Shown here piece after piece: positions 1 to 7,340 of a stretch of 34,600 nt of DNA (position 1 is its first letter; the number at the start of each line of letters is the position of its first letter). The DNA lies in NCBI GenBank assembly GCA_910588535.1, contig CAJUOO010000033.1, positions 1 through 34,600 of the forward strand, read 5' to 3'. The position numbers were made by a program, and so were the translations under genes. The notes below the pieces were generated by a model that ran no database searches, had not been told where the DNA came from, and saw only the letters and a program-made list of their open reading frames with translations. The DNA is from an uncultured Lachnospiraceae bacterium. Lineage in GTDB: Bacteria; Bacillota; Clostridia; Lachnospirales; Lachnospiraceae.

Positions 1-2
1 GT

Positions 3-92
3 GTGGAGTATAACCTTACTGACTTAGGAAAAAGCTTCATTCCCGTTTTTGAACATATAAAACAATGGGGAGATGAAAACCTCAGTGAGTAA
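3..92 (+). CDS. HxlR-family transcriptional regulator, C-terminal end (partial)
   Basis: Only the last 29 codons are inside the window. The visible tail reads VEYNLTDLGKSF followed by IPVFEHIKQWGDENLSE and a TAA stop. The pattern 'VEYxLTxLGxSxxPVxxxxxxWG' is the wing and C-terminal helix of HxlR-type winged-helix regulators, which control redox, drug and metabolite responses in Firmicutes. The gene begins upstream of the window, so its start, promoter and target are not visible. A terminator hairpin follows about 50 bases downstream, so this is the last gene of its transcript. The family call rests on a short stretch but the motif is characteristic. Confidence 0.6.
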   Translation: MEYNLTDLGKSFIPVFEHIKQWGDENLSE

Positions 93-140
93 ACAAAATT
101 CCGTATAACCGCAAGCTATACGATGCTTTCTTAAATTGCA

Positions 141-178
141 AAAACCAATCTGTACCATTAGATACGGATTGGTTTTTT
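141..178 (+). terminator. Rho-independent terminator after the HxlR-type gene
   Basis: A stem pairing AACCAATC-TGTA with TAC-GGATTGGTT around a short loop is followed by a run of six T. An A-run precedes the stem, so it could also stop transcription arriving from the right. Confidence 0.8.
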
Positions 179-180
179 GT

Positions 181-385
181 TTACACACATTGCCTTAGAT
201 TTGAAATATAAATTAGTTCATTTAAAATAATTTCTTCTGCTTGTTGGCGAATGCAATTCATTTTTTTAACCCATTCCATAAGACTGTCAGCCTTCATCTG
301 TTCAGTAATACCCTGTGCTGTTTTACAATTCCACAAAAACGTTCTTGTGCCTGCTTGTCAATTTCAACAAGATATTTATTTTAGC
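181..385 (-). pseudogene. Decayed tnpV (transposon-encoded TnpV) remnant
   Basis: On the minus strand this stretch reads NKYLVEIDKQAQERF, then after a frameshift GITEQMKADSLMEWVKKMN and finally IRQQAEEIILNELIYI with a stop at 181-183. These pieces match in order the C-terminal half of TnpV, a small protein of unknown function carried by clostridial conjugative and mobilisable transposons. The 5' half is missing, an in-frame stop lies just upstream of NKYL, and the frame shifts near position 320. This is a dead relic of an earlier mobile element. No transposase or attachment site is visible next to it. Confidence 0.7.
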
Positions 386-502
386 ACATAGATATCAAAA
401 GGAATAGTATTTTACTACTAAATCTATGTCTTATCAGGAGAATCAATAATGAAGTTTTTTGGTAATAATTTTCATTAAATATTTGCCTAATATGCTTTTG
501 TA

Positions 503-531
503 TTGCTTTTTGCATAAAATAAAGATATAAT
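503..531 (+). promoter_or_regulatory. Promoter for the response-regulator gene
   Basis: TTGCTT at 503-508 and TATAAT at 526-531 are separated by exactly 17 bases, about 60 bases upstream of the response-regulator start. It is a plausible sigma-A promoter. The stretch 400-500 before it is AT-rich and I see nothing else in it. Confidence 0.5.
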
Positions 532-592
532 ATATCAAAAATATGGCAATAATAGATATATTTTTAAAATTATTACGAAAGAGGTGCAGAAT

Positions 593-1321
593 ATGTATCA
601 GATCGCGCTCTGCGATGATGATAGTTCGGAGCTTGATAAAGTGGAAGCTATGCTTAGGTCTTATCAGGAACAGTGCATGGATTGTGATTTTTTTGTGGAA
701 CGATTTACCAGTGCAGATGAACTGATTTGGGTAATTCAGGAAAATAATTATATGCCAGATTTATTGTTATTGGATATTTATATGCCCAAGATGCCGGGAA
801 TAGAAGCGGCGAAGAAGATTCGCAGTATGGGATATAATTTTCGGATTATATTCTTGACAATCTCGACAGAGTTTGCATTGGATGCTTATCGGGTGGAGGC
901 TTTTCAGTATCTTATCAAGCCGCTCAGGAAACAAGATCTGTTTCCAGTTCTTGACAAGCTGATAAAATGTATGGCAGAGGAAAAGCGGAAATACCTTCTT
1001 CTTCGGGCGGAGAGCAAGATTCGCCGGGTGGCGTTATGTGAAATAGTTTTTTGTGAGGCACAGAAAAAATGTCAGTGTATATATTTATCGGACGGATCGC
1101 AGCTATTGATTCGCATGACTATGGCTAAGATTTTTGAGATGCTTTCAGGTTATACAGAGTTTGTGAGGGCAGGAATTGCTTATATTATTAATTTAAAGCA
1201 TATAGAAAGCTTAAATGCGCGAGAAATACAGATGGATAATGGAAAGAAAATATATCTTCCAAGAGGTTCCTACCAGCCTTTAAAGGAGCAGTATTTTGAT
1301 TATTATTGTGAGGAAGTGTAA
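593..1321 (+). CDS. LytTR-family response regulator (AgrA-like)
   Basis: This is a 242-residue DNA-binding response regulator. The receiver domain (about 1-120) shows the acidic pocket CDDD at residues 7-10, the phospho-acceptor D61 in LLLLDIYMPKMPG, and the conserved lysine in FQYLIKPLRK. The C-terminal half (about 140-240) is a LytTR domain, with the typical signature in which an aromatic and basic stretch (CEIVFCEAQKKCQCIYL) is followed by VRAGIAYIINLKHIESL. LytTR proteins bind pairs of short direct repeats upstream of target promoters. I chose the ATG at 593 because GAAAGAGG lies about 8 bases before it; an in-frame GTG at 584 falls within that site. The kinase gene follows 114 bases downstream, and the two are almost certainly a pair. 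Possible targets are the following genes and the gene's own promoter. Confidence 0.9.
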   Translation: MYQIALCDDDSSELDKVEAMLRSYQEQCMDCDFFVERFTSADELIWVIQENNYMPDLLLLDIYMPKMPGIEAAKKIRSMGYNFRIIFLTISTEFALDAYRVEAFQYLIKPLRKQDLFPVLDKLIKCMAEEKRKYLLLRAESKIRRVALCEIVFCEAQKKCQCIYLSDGSQLLIRMTMAKIFEMLSGYTEFVRAGIAYIINLKHIESLNAREIQMDNGKKIYLPRGSYQPLKEQYFDYYCEEV

Positions 1322-1435
1322 GAATAGTTTTTGCAAATAATGCCAGAAAAAGTGCAATCTATTCCCAATATATGAAAAATGATTTTCTTTCTGCTATGAT
1401 CAAAGTAGCAACATTAGCGGGGAGGAGATCAGAAA

Positions 1436-2734
1436 ATGTTAGGAGGTTCCTTTTGGATAGCATTTGTTCGTAATGGTATGGGTGCGGGGCTGATTATGGC
1501 AGTTTTTTTTCTGATGGATCACTCCAGATTGAGAAAGGTGCTATTATTTTATTTTATATTTTGGGTGCTTGCGGTAGTGTTCTACAGTTTTTGGTATTTA
1601 TATGATATAGAAAGCTTTATTCGATTTGCAGGAGTATTGACGGTACCAGTGTTTGGTATCTTTGGCTTGATAATAAGCAGAGATCCGATATATGTTTCAT
1701 TATATAAACTGGCGTTGGGGTTTTATCTGCTCTCTGTCACAGTGTTTCTCGGCATAGATATCTCGCGCATATGGTTTGATGGAAATATGTGGGCAGATAT
1801 TGTTGTGCGGCTGATCGTTATTTTTATTATATTGTTGATTTTATATAAAAAGGTTAGAAAGAAATTTTTGGCAGGTATCGATATTCTTCAGGATGAGATG
1901 GATCTGCTGAGCGCCATTAATGTGTTGTTGTCAATTATGGTAGCTGCACTTATGGCATTTTGGCCTGACAGCCATGAATTTTCTTTGTATCGTGCGACTC
2001 GAATTGCGGTACTCTTGTTTATGGCCGGTATTATTCAGTATATGGTATTTCATCTATATCTGCACAGAGGTAGAGAGCATCGCTATCAGGCGGAAAAGGA
2101 GCTTTTGGAGATGAATGAGAAGCTTCTTCGCTGTCAGCTTGAGATGGTGAAAAAATCAGAGAAGGAGATGGCGAGGGTTCGCCATGATATTCGCCATCAT
2201 TGTCTGCTGATGGAGGAGTATGTGCGAAATTCGGAAATGGATATGCTGCTTTCCTATGTCAGGCAGTACAGGGAGGAGATAGAAAGTCAAAAGATAGAAC
2301 AGATCTGTGGAAACAAAGCGATCAATGGTATTCTTTCCGTCTACGCGAGGAGAGCGAGAGAGAACAATATTCAGGTGACGATGCATGTGCGAATTGCAGA
2401 AGAGATTGCAGTTCGGGACATTGATTTGGTTGCAATTCTTGCCAATATTTTTGAAAATGCCATTCATGGCTGTGTACAGTCAAGCGCGCCAGAGCAAAAG
2501 ATTACGCTCTCAATTGTTCGAAAAGGCAAAAAGGTGGTAATGCAGTGCAGCAATACCTGTGCACTAGAAGTTAAAATTAGAAATGGCCTGCCAAAGTCTG
2601 TGAGCGGAAGAGGGCTTGGCATATCCAGTATAATGAAGGTGGTTTCGCACTATAATGGGGAAACAGATTTTTTTGCAGAAAAGGGCAGGTTTATGATTCG
2701 GGTCTTGCTCAATATTCCTTCGATAGAATCATAG
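1436..2734 (+). CDS. GHKL-type sensor histidine kinase (AgrC-like)
   Basis: This is a 432-residue membrane kinase. The first ~215 residues contain about six hydrophobic segments with almost no extracytoplasmic loops, as in AgrC/ComD-type sensors. A charged helix then leads to the H-box VRHDIRHH (H250 probable phosphorylation site). The ATPase half shows the N-box IFENAIHGC and the G-box GRGLGISSIMKVV, typical of the HATPase_c_5/GHKL group that pairs with LytTR regulators. The start is supported by GGGGAGGAG about 8 bases before the ATG. A TATGAT at 1395-1400 could be a weak -10 element, but no good -35 is seen, so the gene may be activated by its own regulator or read through from 593. No AgrD-like peptide gene was found nearby, so the ligand is unknown. 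Confidence 0.9.
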   Translation: MLGGSFWIAFVRNGMGAGLIMAVFFLMDHSRLRKVLLFYFIFWVLAVVFYSFWYLYDIESFIRFAGVLTVPVFGIFGLIISRDPIYVSLYKLALGFYLLSVTVFLGIDISRIWFDGNMWADIVVRLIVIFIILLILYKKVRKKFLAGIDILQDEMDLLSAINVLLSIMVAALMAFWPDSHEFSLYRATRIAVLLFMAGIIQYMVFHLYLHRGREHRYQAEKELLEMNEKLLRCQLEMVKKSEKEMARVRHDIRHHCLLMEEYVRNSEMDMLLSYVRQYREEIESQKIEQICGNKAINGILSVYARRARENNIQVTMHVRIAEEIAVRDIDLVAILANIFENAIHGCVQSSAPEQKITLSIVRKGKKVVMQCSNTCALEVKIRNGLPKSVSGRGLGISSIMKVVSHYNGETDFFAEKGRFMIRVLLNIPSIES

Positions 2735-2771
2735 CCATATAATATTTAACGCAAAGAGGAAAAGAAGAGGA

Positions 2772-3401
2772 ATGAACATTATAAAAGAAATTAGCTGGCA
2801 GCTTCTTTTACAAGGATTTGGGTTTACGATATGGATCTCAGCATGGGCGGGGATTCTTGGAATAGCATTGGGATTTGGGCTGTATCTGCTGTGCCACACA
2901 GGAAAGTGGATCGGTTGCCTTGTGCCGTCTCTTTTTGTTCGTCTGGTAAAAGGAACTCCAATTCCCATTTTGTTTATGCTTCTTCTTTATATTTTGCTGG
3001 AAGATGAGAAGTTTCCTGTAATGATGGTTACAATAGCAGTCTTTTCCATCTATTTTGCCGCAGATGTTATAATGCTTTTGCAAGAGGGTCTAGATGCCAT
3101 GGGCAGAGGGCAGGAGGAGGCTGCCATGGCGCTCGGTTACACGCGACAGAAAACCTTTTTTAAAATTCTGCTGCCGCAGATAGTAGAACAGGTGCTGCCT
3201 GCATTAAAACAGGAGTATATATCGTTGATAAGGCTAATTTCCGTGGCTGGCGTTGTCGTTGGCCAAGATTTAACTAAGTTAGCAGATAAGATCAGAAGCC
3301 ATGCGGGTGAAGCTATTTATCCATTTCTTGCAGTTCTTGTGATATATTATTTGGCATCATGGATGATGACATTTTTATTTTCTTTTAAAAAATCAGCTTA
3401 G
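2772..3401 (+). CDS. Amino-acid-type ABC transporter permease, orphan
   Basis: This is a 209-residue inner-membrane permease of the HisM/ArtQ type. There are about five hydrophobic segments. The family motif near the N-terminus is FVRLVKGTPIPILFMLL, and the cytoplasmic EAA loop that contacts the ATPase is visible as GRGQEEAAMALGYTRQKTFF followed by KILLPQ. AAGAGG lies just before the ATG. The gene starts 37 bases after the kinase and is followed by a terminator, so it appears to be the last gene of the two-component operon. Unusually, neither the substrate-binding protein nor the ATPase is present. The permease may use partners encoded elsewhere, or be the remainder of a larger cassette. The substrate cannot be read from the sequence. 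Confidence 0.88.
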   Translation: MNIIKEISWQLLLQGFGFTIWISAWAGILGIALGFGLYLLCHTGKWIGCLVPSLFVRLVKGTPIPILFMLLLYILLEDEKFPVMMVTIAVFSIYFAADVIMLLQEGLDAMGRGQEEAAMALGYTRQKTFFKILLPQIVEQVLPALKQEYISLIRLISVAGVVVGQDLTKLADKIRSHAGEAIYPFLAVLVIYYLASWMMTFLFSFKKSA

Positions 3402-3437
3402 AAAATGGAATAAAAATTACTGACAAAACAATATCAG

Positions 3438-3475
3438 ATAGCGGTAAATCTATCACAGTTTTATCGCTATTTTTA
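3438..3475 (+). terminator. Terminator of the two-component/permease operon
   Basis: ATAGCGGTAAA pairs with TTTTATCGCTAT around a ten-base loop and runs into TTTTAT. It begins 37 bases after the permease stop. Confidence 0.7.
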
Positions 3476-3549
3476 TGTATAGCTTCTTGTAAATTTTATA
3501 CTTTATCTGCTGTTAAACATTTGTTGTATCATTTTCGGGAAAGGTCCGC

Positions 3550-3685
3550 CCGGTGAACTGCCTGTGGTCCTCCGTCACCCCGCTTGCGCTTAGTGAAAAA
3601 CGCAGCGGACGCTAAGCTCGAAACTACCTCGCTAAGCGCCGGCGTTTTTCAATAGGTTCCTTGAGGACCACAGGCAGTTCACCGG
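3550..3685 (+). repeat. Hairpin module copy 1 (type A arms)
   Basis: The outer arm CCGGTGAACTGCCTGTGGTC pairs perfectly with its complement at the far end. A second stem pairs GAAAAACGC with GCGTTTTTC. The inner stem pairs GGACGCTAAGC with GCTAAGCGCC, with one bulged A and one A-A mismatch. The loop contains GAAACTACCT. The segment from CGTCACCCCGCTTG to CGCTTAGT is unpaired yet conserved between copies. The 3' side is followed by ACTGTTTTATT. Confidence 0.85.
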
Positions 3686-3810
3686 ACTGTTTTATTAGTT
3701 AGGCAAAACACCCTGTAATTCTGCTTGTATCGGATTGGCAAATTGTTTTTGGCATCTCCATAATAAGAGGGTATAATGCTCTGTGAATACGAATAAAATA
3801 AATATAGATC

Positions 3811-3918
3811 TGCAAGTATATAAAGAATCACAGCGTATCAGAAACATTCAATAAAGCAGACTGGCTGCACTGCTTTGCTGAATATTTCAGATATACTGTG
3901 ATTCTTTATATACTTGCA
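3811..3918. repeat. Central palindrome of composite element I
   Basis: The left arm (3811-3833) and the right arm (3896-3918) are perfect 23-base complements, beginning TGCAAGTATATAAAG and ending CTTTATATACTTGCA. Further imperfect pairing follows towards a GCAGACTGGCTGCACTGC apex. Related single arms occur near 15235-15290 and 34470-34530 in the other composites, where they lead into a type B hairpin module. Confidence 0.75.
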
Positions 3919-4047
3919 ACTTTATATTTATTATAATTTTGTTTGTATTCATAGAGTACTCAATTCTTTTTATGGAGGCAAAAAAATAATTTATTTATCT
4001 TATACAAGCAGAATGAAAACGTGTTTTATCTAACTGACAAAAACAGT

Positions 4048-4183
4048 CCGGTGAACTGCCTGTGATCCTCAAGGAACCTATTGAAAAACGCCGGCGCTTA
4101 GCGAGGTAGTTTCGAGCTTAGCGTCCACTGCGTTTTTCACTAAGCGCAAGCGGGGTGACGGAGGACCACAGGCAGTTCGCCGG
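4048..4183 (-). repeat. Hairpin module copy 2 (type A arms, inverted)
   Basis: This is copy 1 in reverse orientation, with near-identical core and arms. The outer arms are CCGGTGAACTGCCTGTGATC and its complement with small differences (GTTCGCCGG at the right end). The T-rich tract lies on the 4030-4047 side, facing the centre of the composite. Confidence 0.85.
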
Positions 4184-4508
4184 GCGGACCTTTCCCGAAA
4201 ATGATACAACAAATTTTAACATCAGATAAAGTATAAAATTTACAAAAAGCAATAGATTTATGCGGAGAAAAATGCTGTTTTTTGTTATGCTTTTTAGTTA
4301 AGTAAAAATGCAATATCACAACTAAATAAAAATATCTTAAAAAGTATGTGAAAATTTTCTGTTATTATAATTATAAACTATATTGGCAATGTACAATCTG
4401 GCAATTATAGTTAAGAAATGTTGATTATGATATACTTTCAAATATATCTATGTTATTATAATTAAAAAAGGAAACATGGAGAAATAACTTCCGTAAAAAG
4501 GAGACATT

Positions 4509-5321
4509 GTGGATCGGAATAAGATAAAGATGATAAGTAATAACAATTGTATTTTCTATTATTTCTTAAATGAAAATGGAGAGTGGATGCGTATTCCCAA
4601 TTCTTCTGTTCTTTCAAGAAAGGAATATATGCAGGTGGTTTTGCAAGAGAAGATAAGAGATATTTTGAAGGCGATAGCAGATGGATACAATATGGGAAAT
4701 CGAGGTGTCGATATATTTTTTGAGGGGACCAATCAGGAATACTATATCATACAATCAGCGATCGAGGAGTTTTTTCCAGAAGAGAATATAGTGTGTACAC
4801 AAAAGAGCACGAAGATAGCAGTTGTGGGAAAAGTAGGATCAGGAAAAACGGTTTTGATAGAAGAGGTAAATAACTATATGGGTTCCATGTTTGAGATGAC
4901 ATGCATGGATTCTTATATTGTATATCAAGAAAAAGGAAGTAATTGTGTGTGGTATGAGTTACATGGCATGGATATAGATCAGGAGAGTGTGAAGGACACA
5001 AAACAGACGATATATCATTTGATAGAGGAAGGCATTACGGTATTTCTCTATTGTATTTTTTCTTCGAAAATAGAGTCAATAGAGAAGAATATTATTCTAC
5101 AAATAAAGGAAGAGCATCCTGAGATTGTGGTATTGGTGGTGTTGACTGCCAGTATATGTAAGGAGGATGGCGGGTATGCGGAAAATCTGAGCAGAGAATT
5201 AAAGAATGTGAAAGTGATTCCTGTATTGGCAAGAGAACTGAAAACAAAATATGGGGTAATATCATCATACGGCGTCGACAACGTGGCAAAAGCTATATTT
5301 GGGGGAACGAGAGTTGGATAG
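4509..5321 (+). CDS. Degenerate P-loop GTPase-like protein, first gene of the GTPase/HerA/toxin operon
   Basis: This is a 270-residue protein of unknown function. Residues 1-100 form a non-P-loop region with no motif I recognise. A P-loop follows, KIAVVGKVGSGKTVLIEEV, with GKVGSGKT at 107-114. The rest resembles a small G domain but is degenerate. The expected G3 DxxG is replaced by ELHGMD, and the strand before the base-recognition loop reads VVLVVLTASICKE rather than NKxD or the TQC of its neighbours. The closing SSYGVDNVAKAIFGG parallels the FGxxxLV segment of the next two proteins, so all three look paralogous. The GTG start has AAAAAGGAG six bases upstream. The gene overlaps the next one. 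It may bind nucleotide without hydrolysis, or act as a regulatory partner of the following GTPases. Two AT-rich TATAAT-bearing repeats lie upstream (4361 and 4452). Confidence 0.75.
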   Translation: MDRNKIKMISNNNCIFYYFLNENGEWMRIPNSSVLSRKEYMQVVLQEKIRDILKAIADGYNMGNRGVDIFFEGTNQEYYIIQSAIEEFFPEENIVCTQKSTKIAVVGKVGSGKTVLIEEVNNYMGSMFEMTCMDSYIVYQEKGSNCVWYELHGMDIDQESVKDTKQTIYHLIEEGITVFLYCIFSSKIESIEKNIILQIKEEHPEIVVLVVLTASICKEDGGYAENLSRELKNVKVIPVLARELKTKYGVISSYGVDNVAKAIFGGTRVG

Positions 5322-6057
5322 CGTGAATATCGTAATTATGGGTAAGACTGGTTCCGGGAAAAGTACATTGATCAATTCTGTGTTAATGGAGAATGTGGCT
5401 CCCACAGGAAATGGGCAGAGAATTACAACAGAAAATAAATTATATTCTAGAGATATGCTTTTGCCGTTAGCTAGCAGTACATCCAGCGATAGTTGTTATA
5501 GGGCAGCCAGAAGAAGGCTTAATCTATATGATACGGTAGGTTTGGAGATCGATAAAGGGATAACGAAGAAAACGTTGGAGGGCATTAAGCGATTTTTGCG
5601 GAAAGCGAGGGAAAATAAAAATGATATTACAATGGTTTGGTTTTGTGTAAATGATAGATGCAGCCGTTTTGAAAATTATGAGGTAAGATTGATCCGAGAG
5701 CTTTCAATGGAATATGAGATTCCATTTGTCATTGTTTTGACACAATGTTTTTCGAATGAAAAGGGAGAGTTGGAGAAGCAGATAGAAGAGGATTTGGGTG
5801 AGGTGGCAAGAGTTCGTGTTCTGGCAGAGGAATATAGACTTGCCGCGGGTATAGTGATACATGCATTTGGTATTCAGGAGCTTCTTGTAAGCTCGATTTC
5901 AGATTACAGTCACAATAAAGTGAAGCTTTTGGAGAGAAAGCTTGAGAGTCTGTCTCTTGATTTGCTGACAGAGATAGACCAGTCCTTTGATAATGGGGTG
6001 AGAGAGGATGGAAGGATGGTGGCTAGGATACGGGAAGAAATAAAAAATTATTTATAA
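5314..6057 (+). CDS. Small P-loop GTPase, second gene of the operon
   Basis: This is a 247-residue GTPase of the TRAFAC/Era-like fold. It is essentially a bare G domain: G1 is GKTGSGKSTLIN near the N-terminus, G3 is YDTVGLE, and the base-recognition strand reads PFVIVLTQC, where TQC replaces NKxD. A FGIQELLVSSI segment follows, and the C-terminus is a charged helix without membrane segments. I prefer the TTG at 5314, which has GGGGG about 9 bases upstream; a TTG at 5299 and a GTG at 5323 are alternatives. The start overlaps the end of the preceding gene, indicating translational coupling. It lies 74 bases before a longer paralogue. Its place upstream of an ATPase and a toxin suggests a switch or assembly role, which is inference. 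No effector domain is attached. Confidence 0.82.
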   Translation: MDSVNIVIMGKTGSGKSTLINSVLMENVAPTGNGQRITTENKLYSRDMLLPLASSTSSDSCYRAARRRLNLYDTVGLEIDKGITKKTLEGIKRFLRKARENKNDITMVWFCVNDRCSRFENYEVRLIRELSMEYEIPFVIVLTQCFSNEKGELEKQIEEDLGEVARVRVLAEEYRLAAGIVIHAFGIQELLVSSISDYSHNKVKLLERKLESLSLDLLTEIDQSFDNGVREDGRMVARIREEIKNYL

Positions 6058-6131
6058 AATAAAAACAATAGCAATTTGTGTCTGTATGTTGCTTGTCACA
6101 AAAAGTTTTATGAACGAAAAGTAGCACAGAA

Positions 6132-7334
6132 ATGAGGGAGAGAATGAAAGAATTTACAAATGCAGAAAAGAGAACATGGGAGGAACAGAGTTTATATACA
6201 AGAGTAGATAATCTGGATAGTGATGAGTTGCCCACGGCAAATATTGTGCTTGCCGGCATCACAGGGACAGGAAAGAGCACGTTGATCAATGCAATTTTTG
6301 GCTCAAAGCTTGCTAAGACGGGAAAGGGAAAACCTATCACAGAGCATATTGGGGAATATCATAGCCCAGAGATTCCGATTCGTATTTGGGATACCGTAGG
6401 CATTGAGCTGGATGCTGAAAAAACCAAGAAATCTATTTCTGATATAAAAAAAGTAATTGCACAAAAGGCATTATCCAAAGATCAATTTGATCGCATCCAT
6501 GCCATATGGTACTGTATTCATTCGGGAAGCAACCGATATCAAGGAGTAGAACTAGAATTTATCAAAAGCTTACATTCGGTGGGAGTTCCTTTTTTGATTG
6601 TTCTGACACAATGTATAGGAAGGGAGGAGGAAGTGGAGTTTGAAGAAAAGATTAATGAGTACAATGCGTCTGTGGGAATGACAGATATAAGTACGGTGCG
6701 TGTGTGCGCAGAAGAATTTAAGCTTGCAAACTTTGTGATTCCTTCTTTTGGACTTGATTATTTGGTAGATGCCACAATTAAAAAGATGCCCGACTATATT
6801 AAGAGTGGTTTTACAGCGGCCCAGAGAGTCAACAGAAATCAAAAGCGTGAGCAGTGCGAGGCGATTATCTATGACTATGTTCGGGCGGCAAAGAATGGTT
6901 TTTGGGATAAGATACCTCTGATCAATATTCTCTGTGCTAATAGTAAAATAAAAGGAATGTTAATAAAGATTGGAATCATGTACAATACGGTTTTAAAAGA
7001 TGAGAATGTAGATAAGATTATTAAAAGATGTAATATAGATTTTGAAAATGTATTTCCGGCTCTGCTCAACCCATTTGTTTCAGAATACAGCGAAAAAGTA
7101 AATAATCTGTTGAGCAGTAAGAAGAAGGAAGGCTTTGAAGTTAAGATTGATTCCTTTTCAAAGAGTGAGCGAGTTGCGAGAATGATAGCATTTTATGGCT
7201 ATACTTTTATTGATTCTATTGAGGAAGTTTGGGAAAAGCTTACGGAGAAGCAATTACAGGATATTGATATGGTAGTGAGGGAGCTTATGGCTATTATTAA
7301 TAAAAAGTTGGATGAGAGAAGAAAAGGAAGATAA
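6132..7334 (+). CDS. P-loop GTPase with C-terminal helical domain, third gene of the operon
   Basis: This is a 400-residue protein. The G domain comes first: G1 is GITGTGKSTLIN (GITGTGKS at 42-49), G3 is WDTVG (D87-G90), and the base-recognition position is LIVLTQC (T159-Q160-C161), the same TQC substitution as its neighbour. FGLDYLVDATIKKMPDYI ends the G domain. Residues about 215-400 form a mostly helical extension with a moderately hydrophobic stretch (IPLINILCANSKIKGMLIKI) that could contact a membrane or a partner, and it ends in a Lys/Arg-rich tail. The ATG at 6132 is used; an in-frame ATG at 6144 sits behind GAGGGAGA and is also possible. The ATPase gene begins 6 bases after the stop. 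The fold is clear and the biological role is unknown. Confidence 0.85.
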   Translation: MRERMKEFTNAEKRTWEEQSLYTRVDNLDSDELPTANIVLAGITGTGKSTLINAIFGSKLAKTGKGKPITEHIGEYHSPEIPIRIWDTVGIELDAEKTKKSISDIKKVIAQKALSKDQFDRIHAIWYCIHSGSNRYQGVELEFIKSLHSVGVPFLIVLTQCIGREEEVEFEEKINEYNASVGMTDISTVRVCAEEFKLANFVIPSFGLDYLVDATIKKMPDYIKSGFTAAQRVNRNQKREQCEAIIYDYVRAAKNGFWDKIPLINILCANSKIKGMLIKIGIMYNTVLKDENVDKIIKRCNIDFENVFPALLNPFVSEYSEKVNNLLSSKKKEGFEVKIDSFSKSERVARMIAFYGYTFIDSIEEVWEKLTEKQLQDIDMVVRELMAIINKKLDERRKGR

Positions 7335-7340
7335 TAGAAT

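Larger units (their letters stand above)
3481..4250. repeat. Composite palindromic element I (nested, about 770 bp)
   Basis: The gap between the permease and the GTPase operon is one large imperfect palindrome. The outer ends pair (3487-3509 with 4223-4245, built around AAATTTTATACTTTATCTG). Inside these lie two hairpin modules in opposite orientation (3550-3685 and 4048-4183). The centre is a third palindrome (3811-3918). The flanks beside the modules also mirror each other, for example TTGTTGTATCATTTTCGGGA near 3520 and its complement near 4200. I see no credible reading frame in it. T-rich tracts follow each module on the side facing the centre. It could be a non-autonomous mobile element, a structured non-coding RNA, or an insulator of convergent terminators. 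Confidence 0.8.

Noticed and set aside
3550..4183. Repeats as a CRISPR array
   Set aside because: The repeats are long, palindromic, in opposite orientations and separated by unequal spacers, with no cas genes nearby.
3481..4250. Retron non-coding RNA or a group II intron
   Set aside because: No reverse transcriptase gene is present, and no intron domain V-like sequence was seen.
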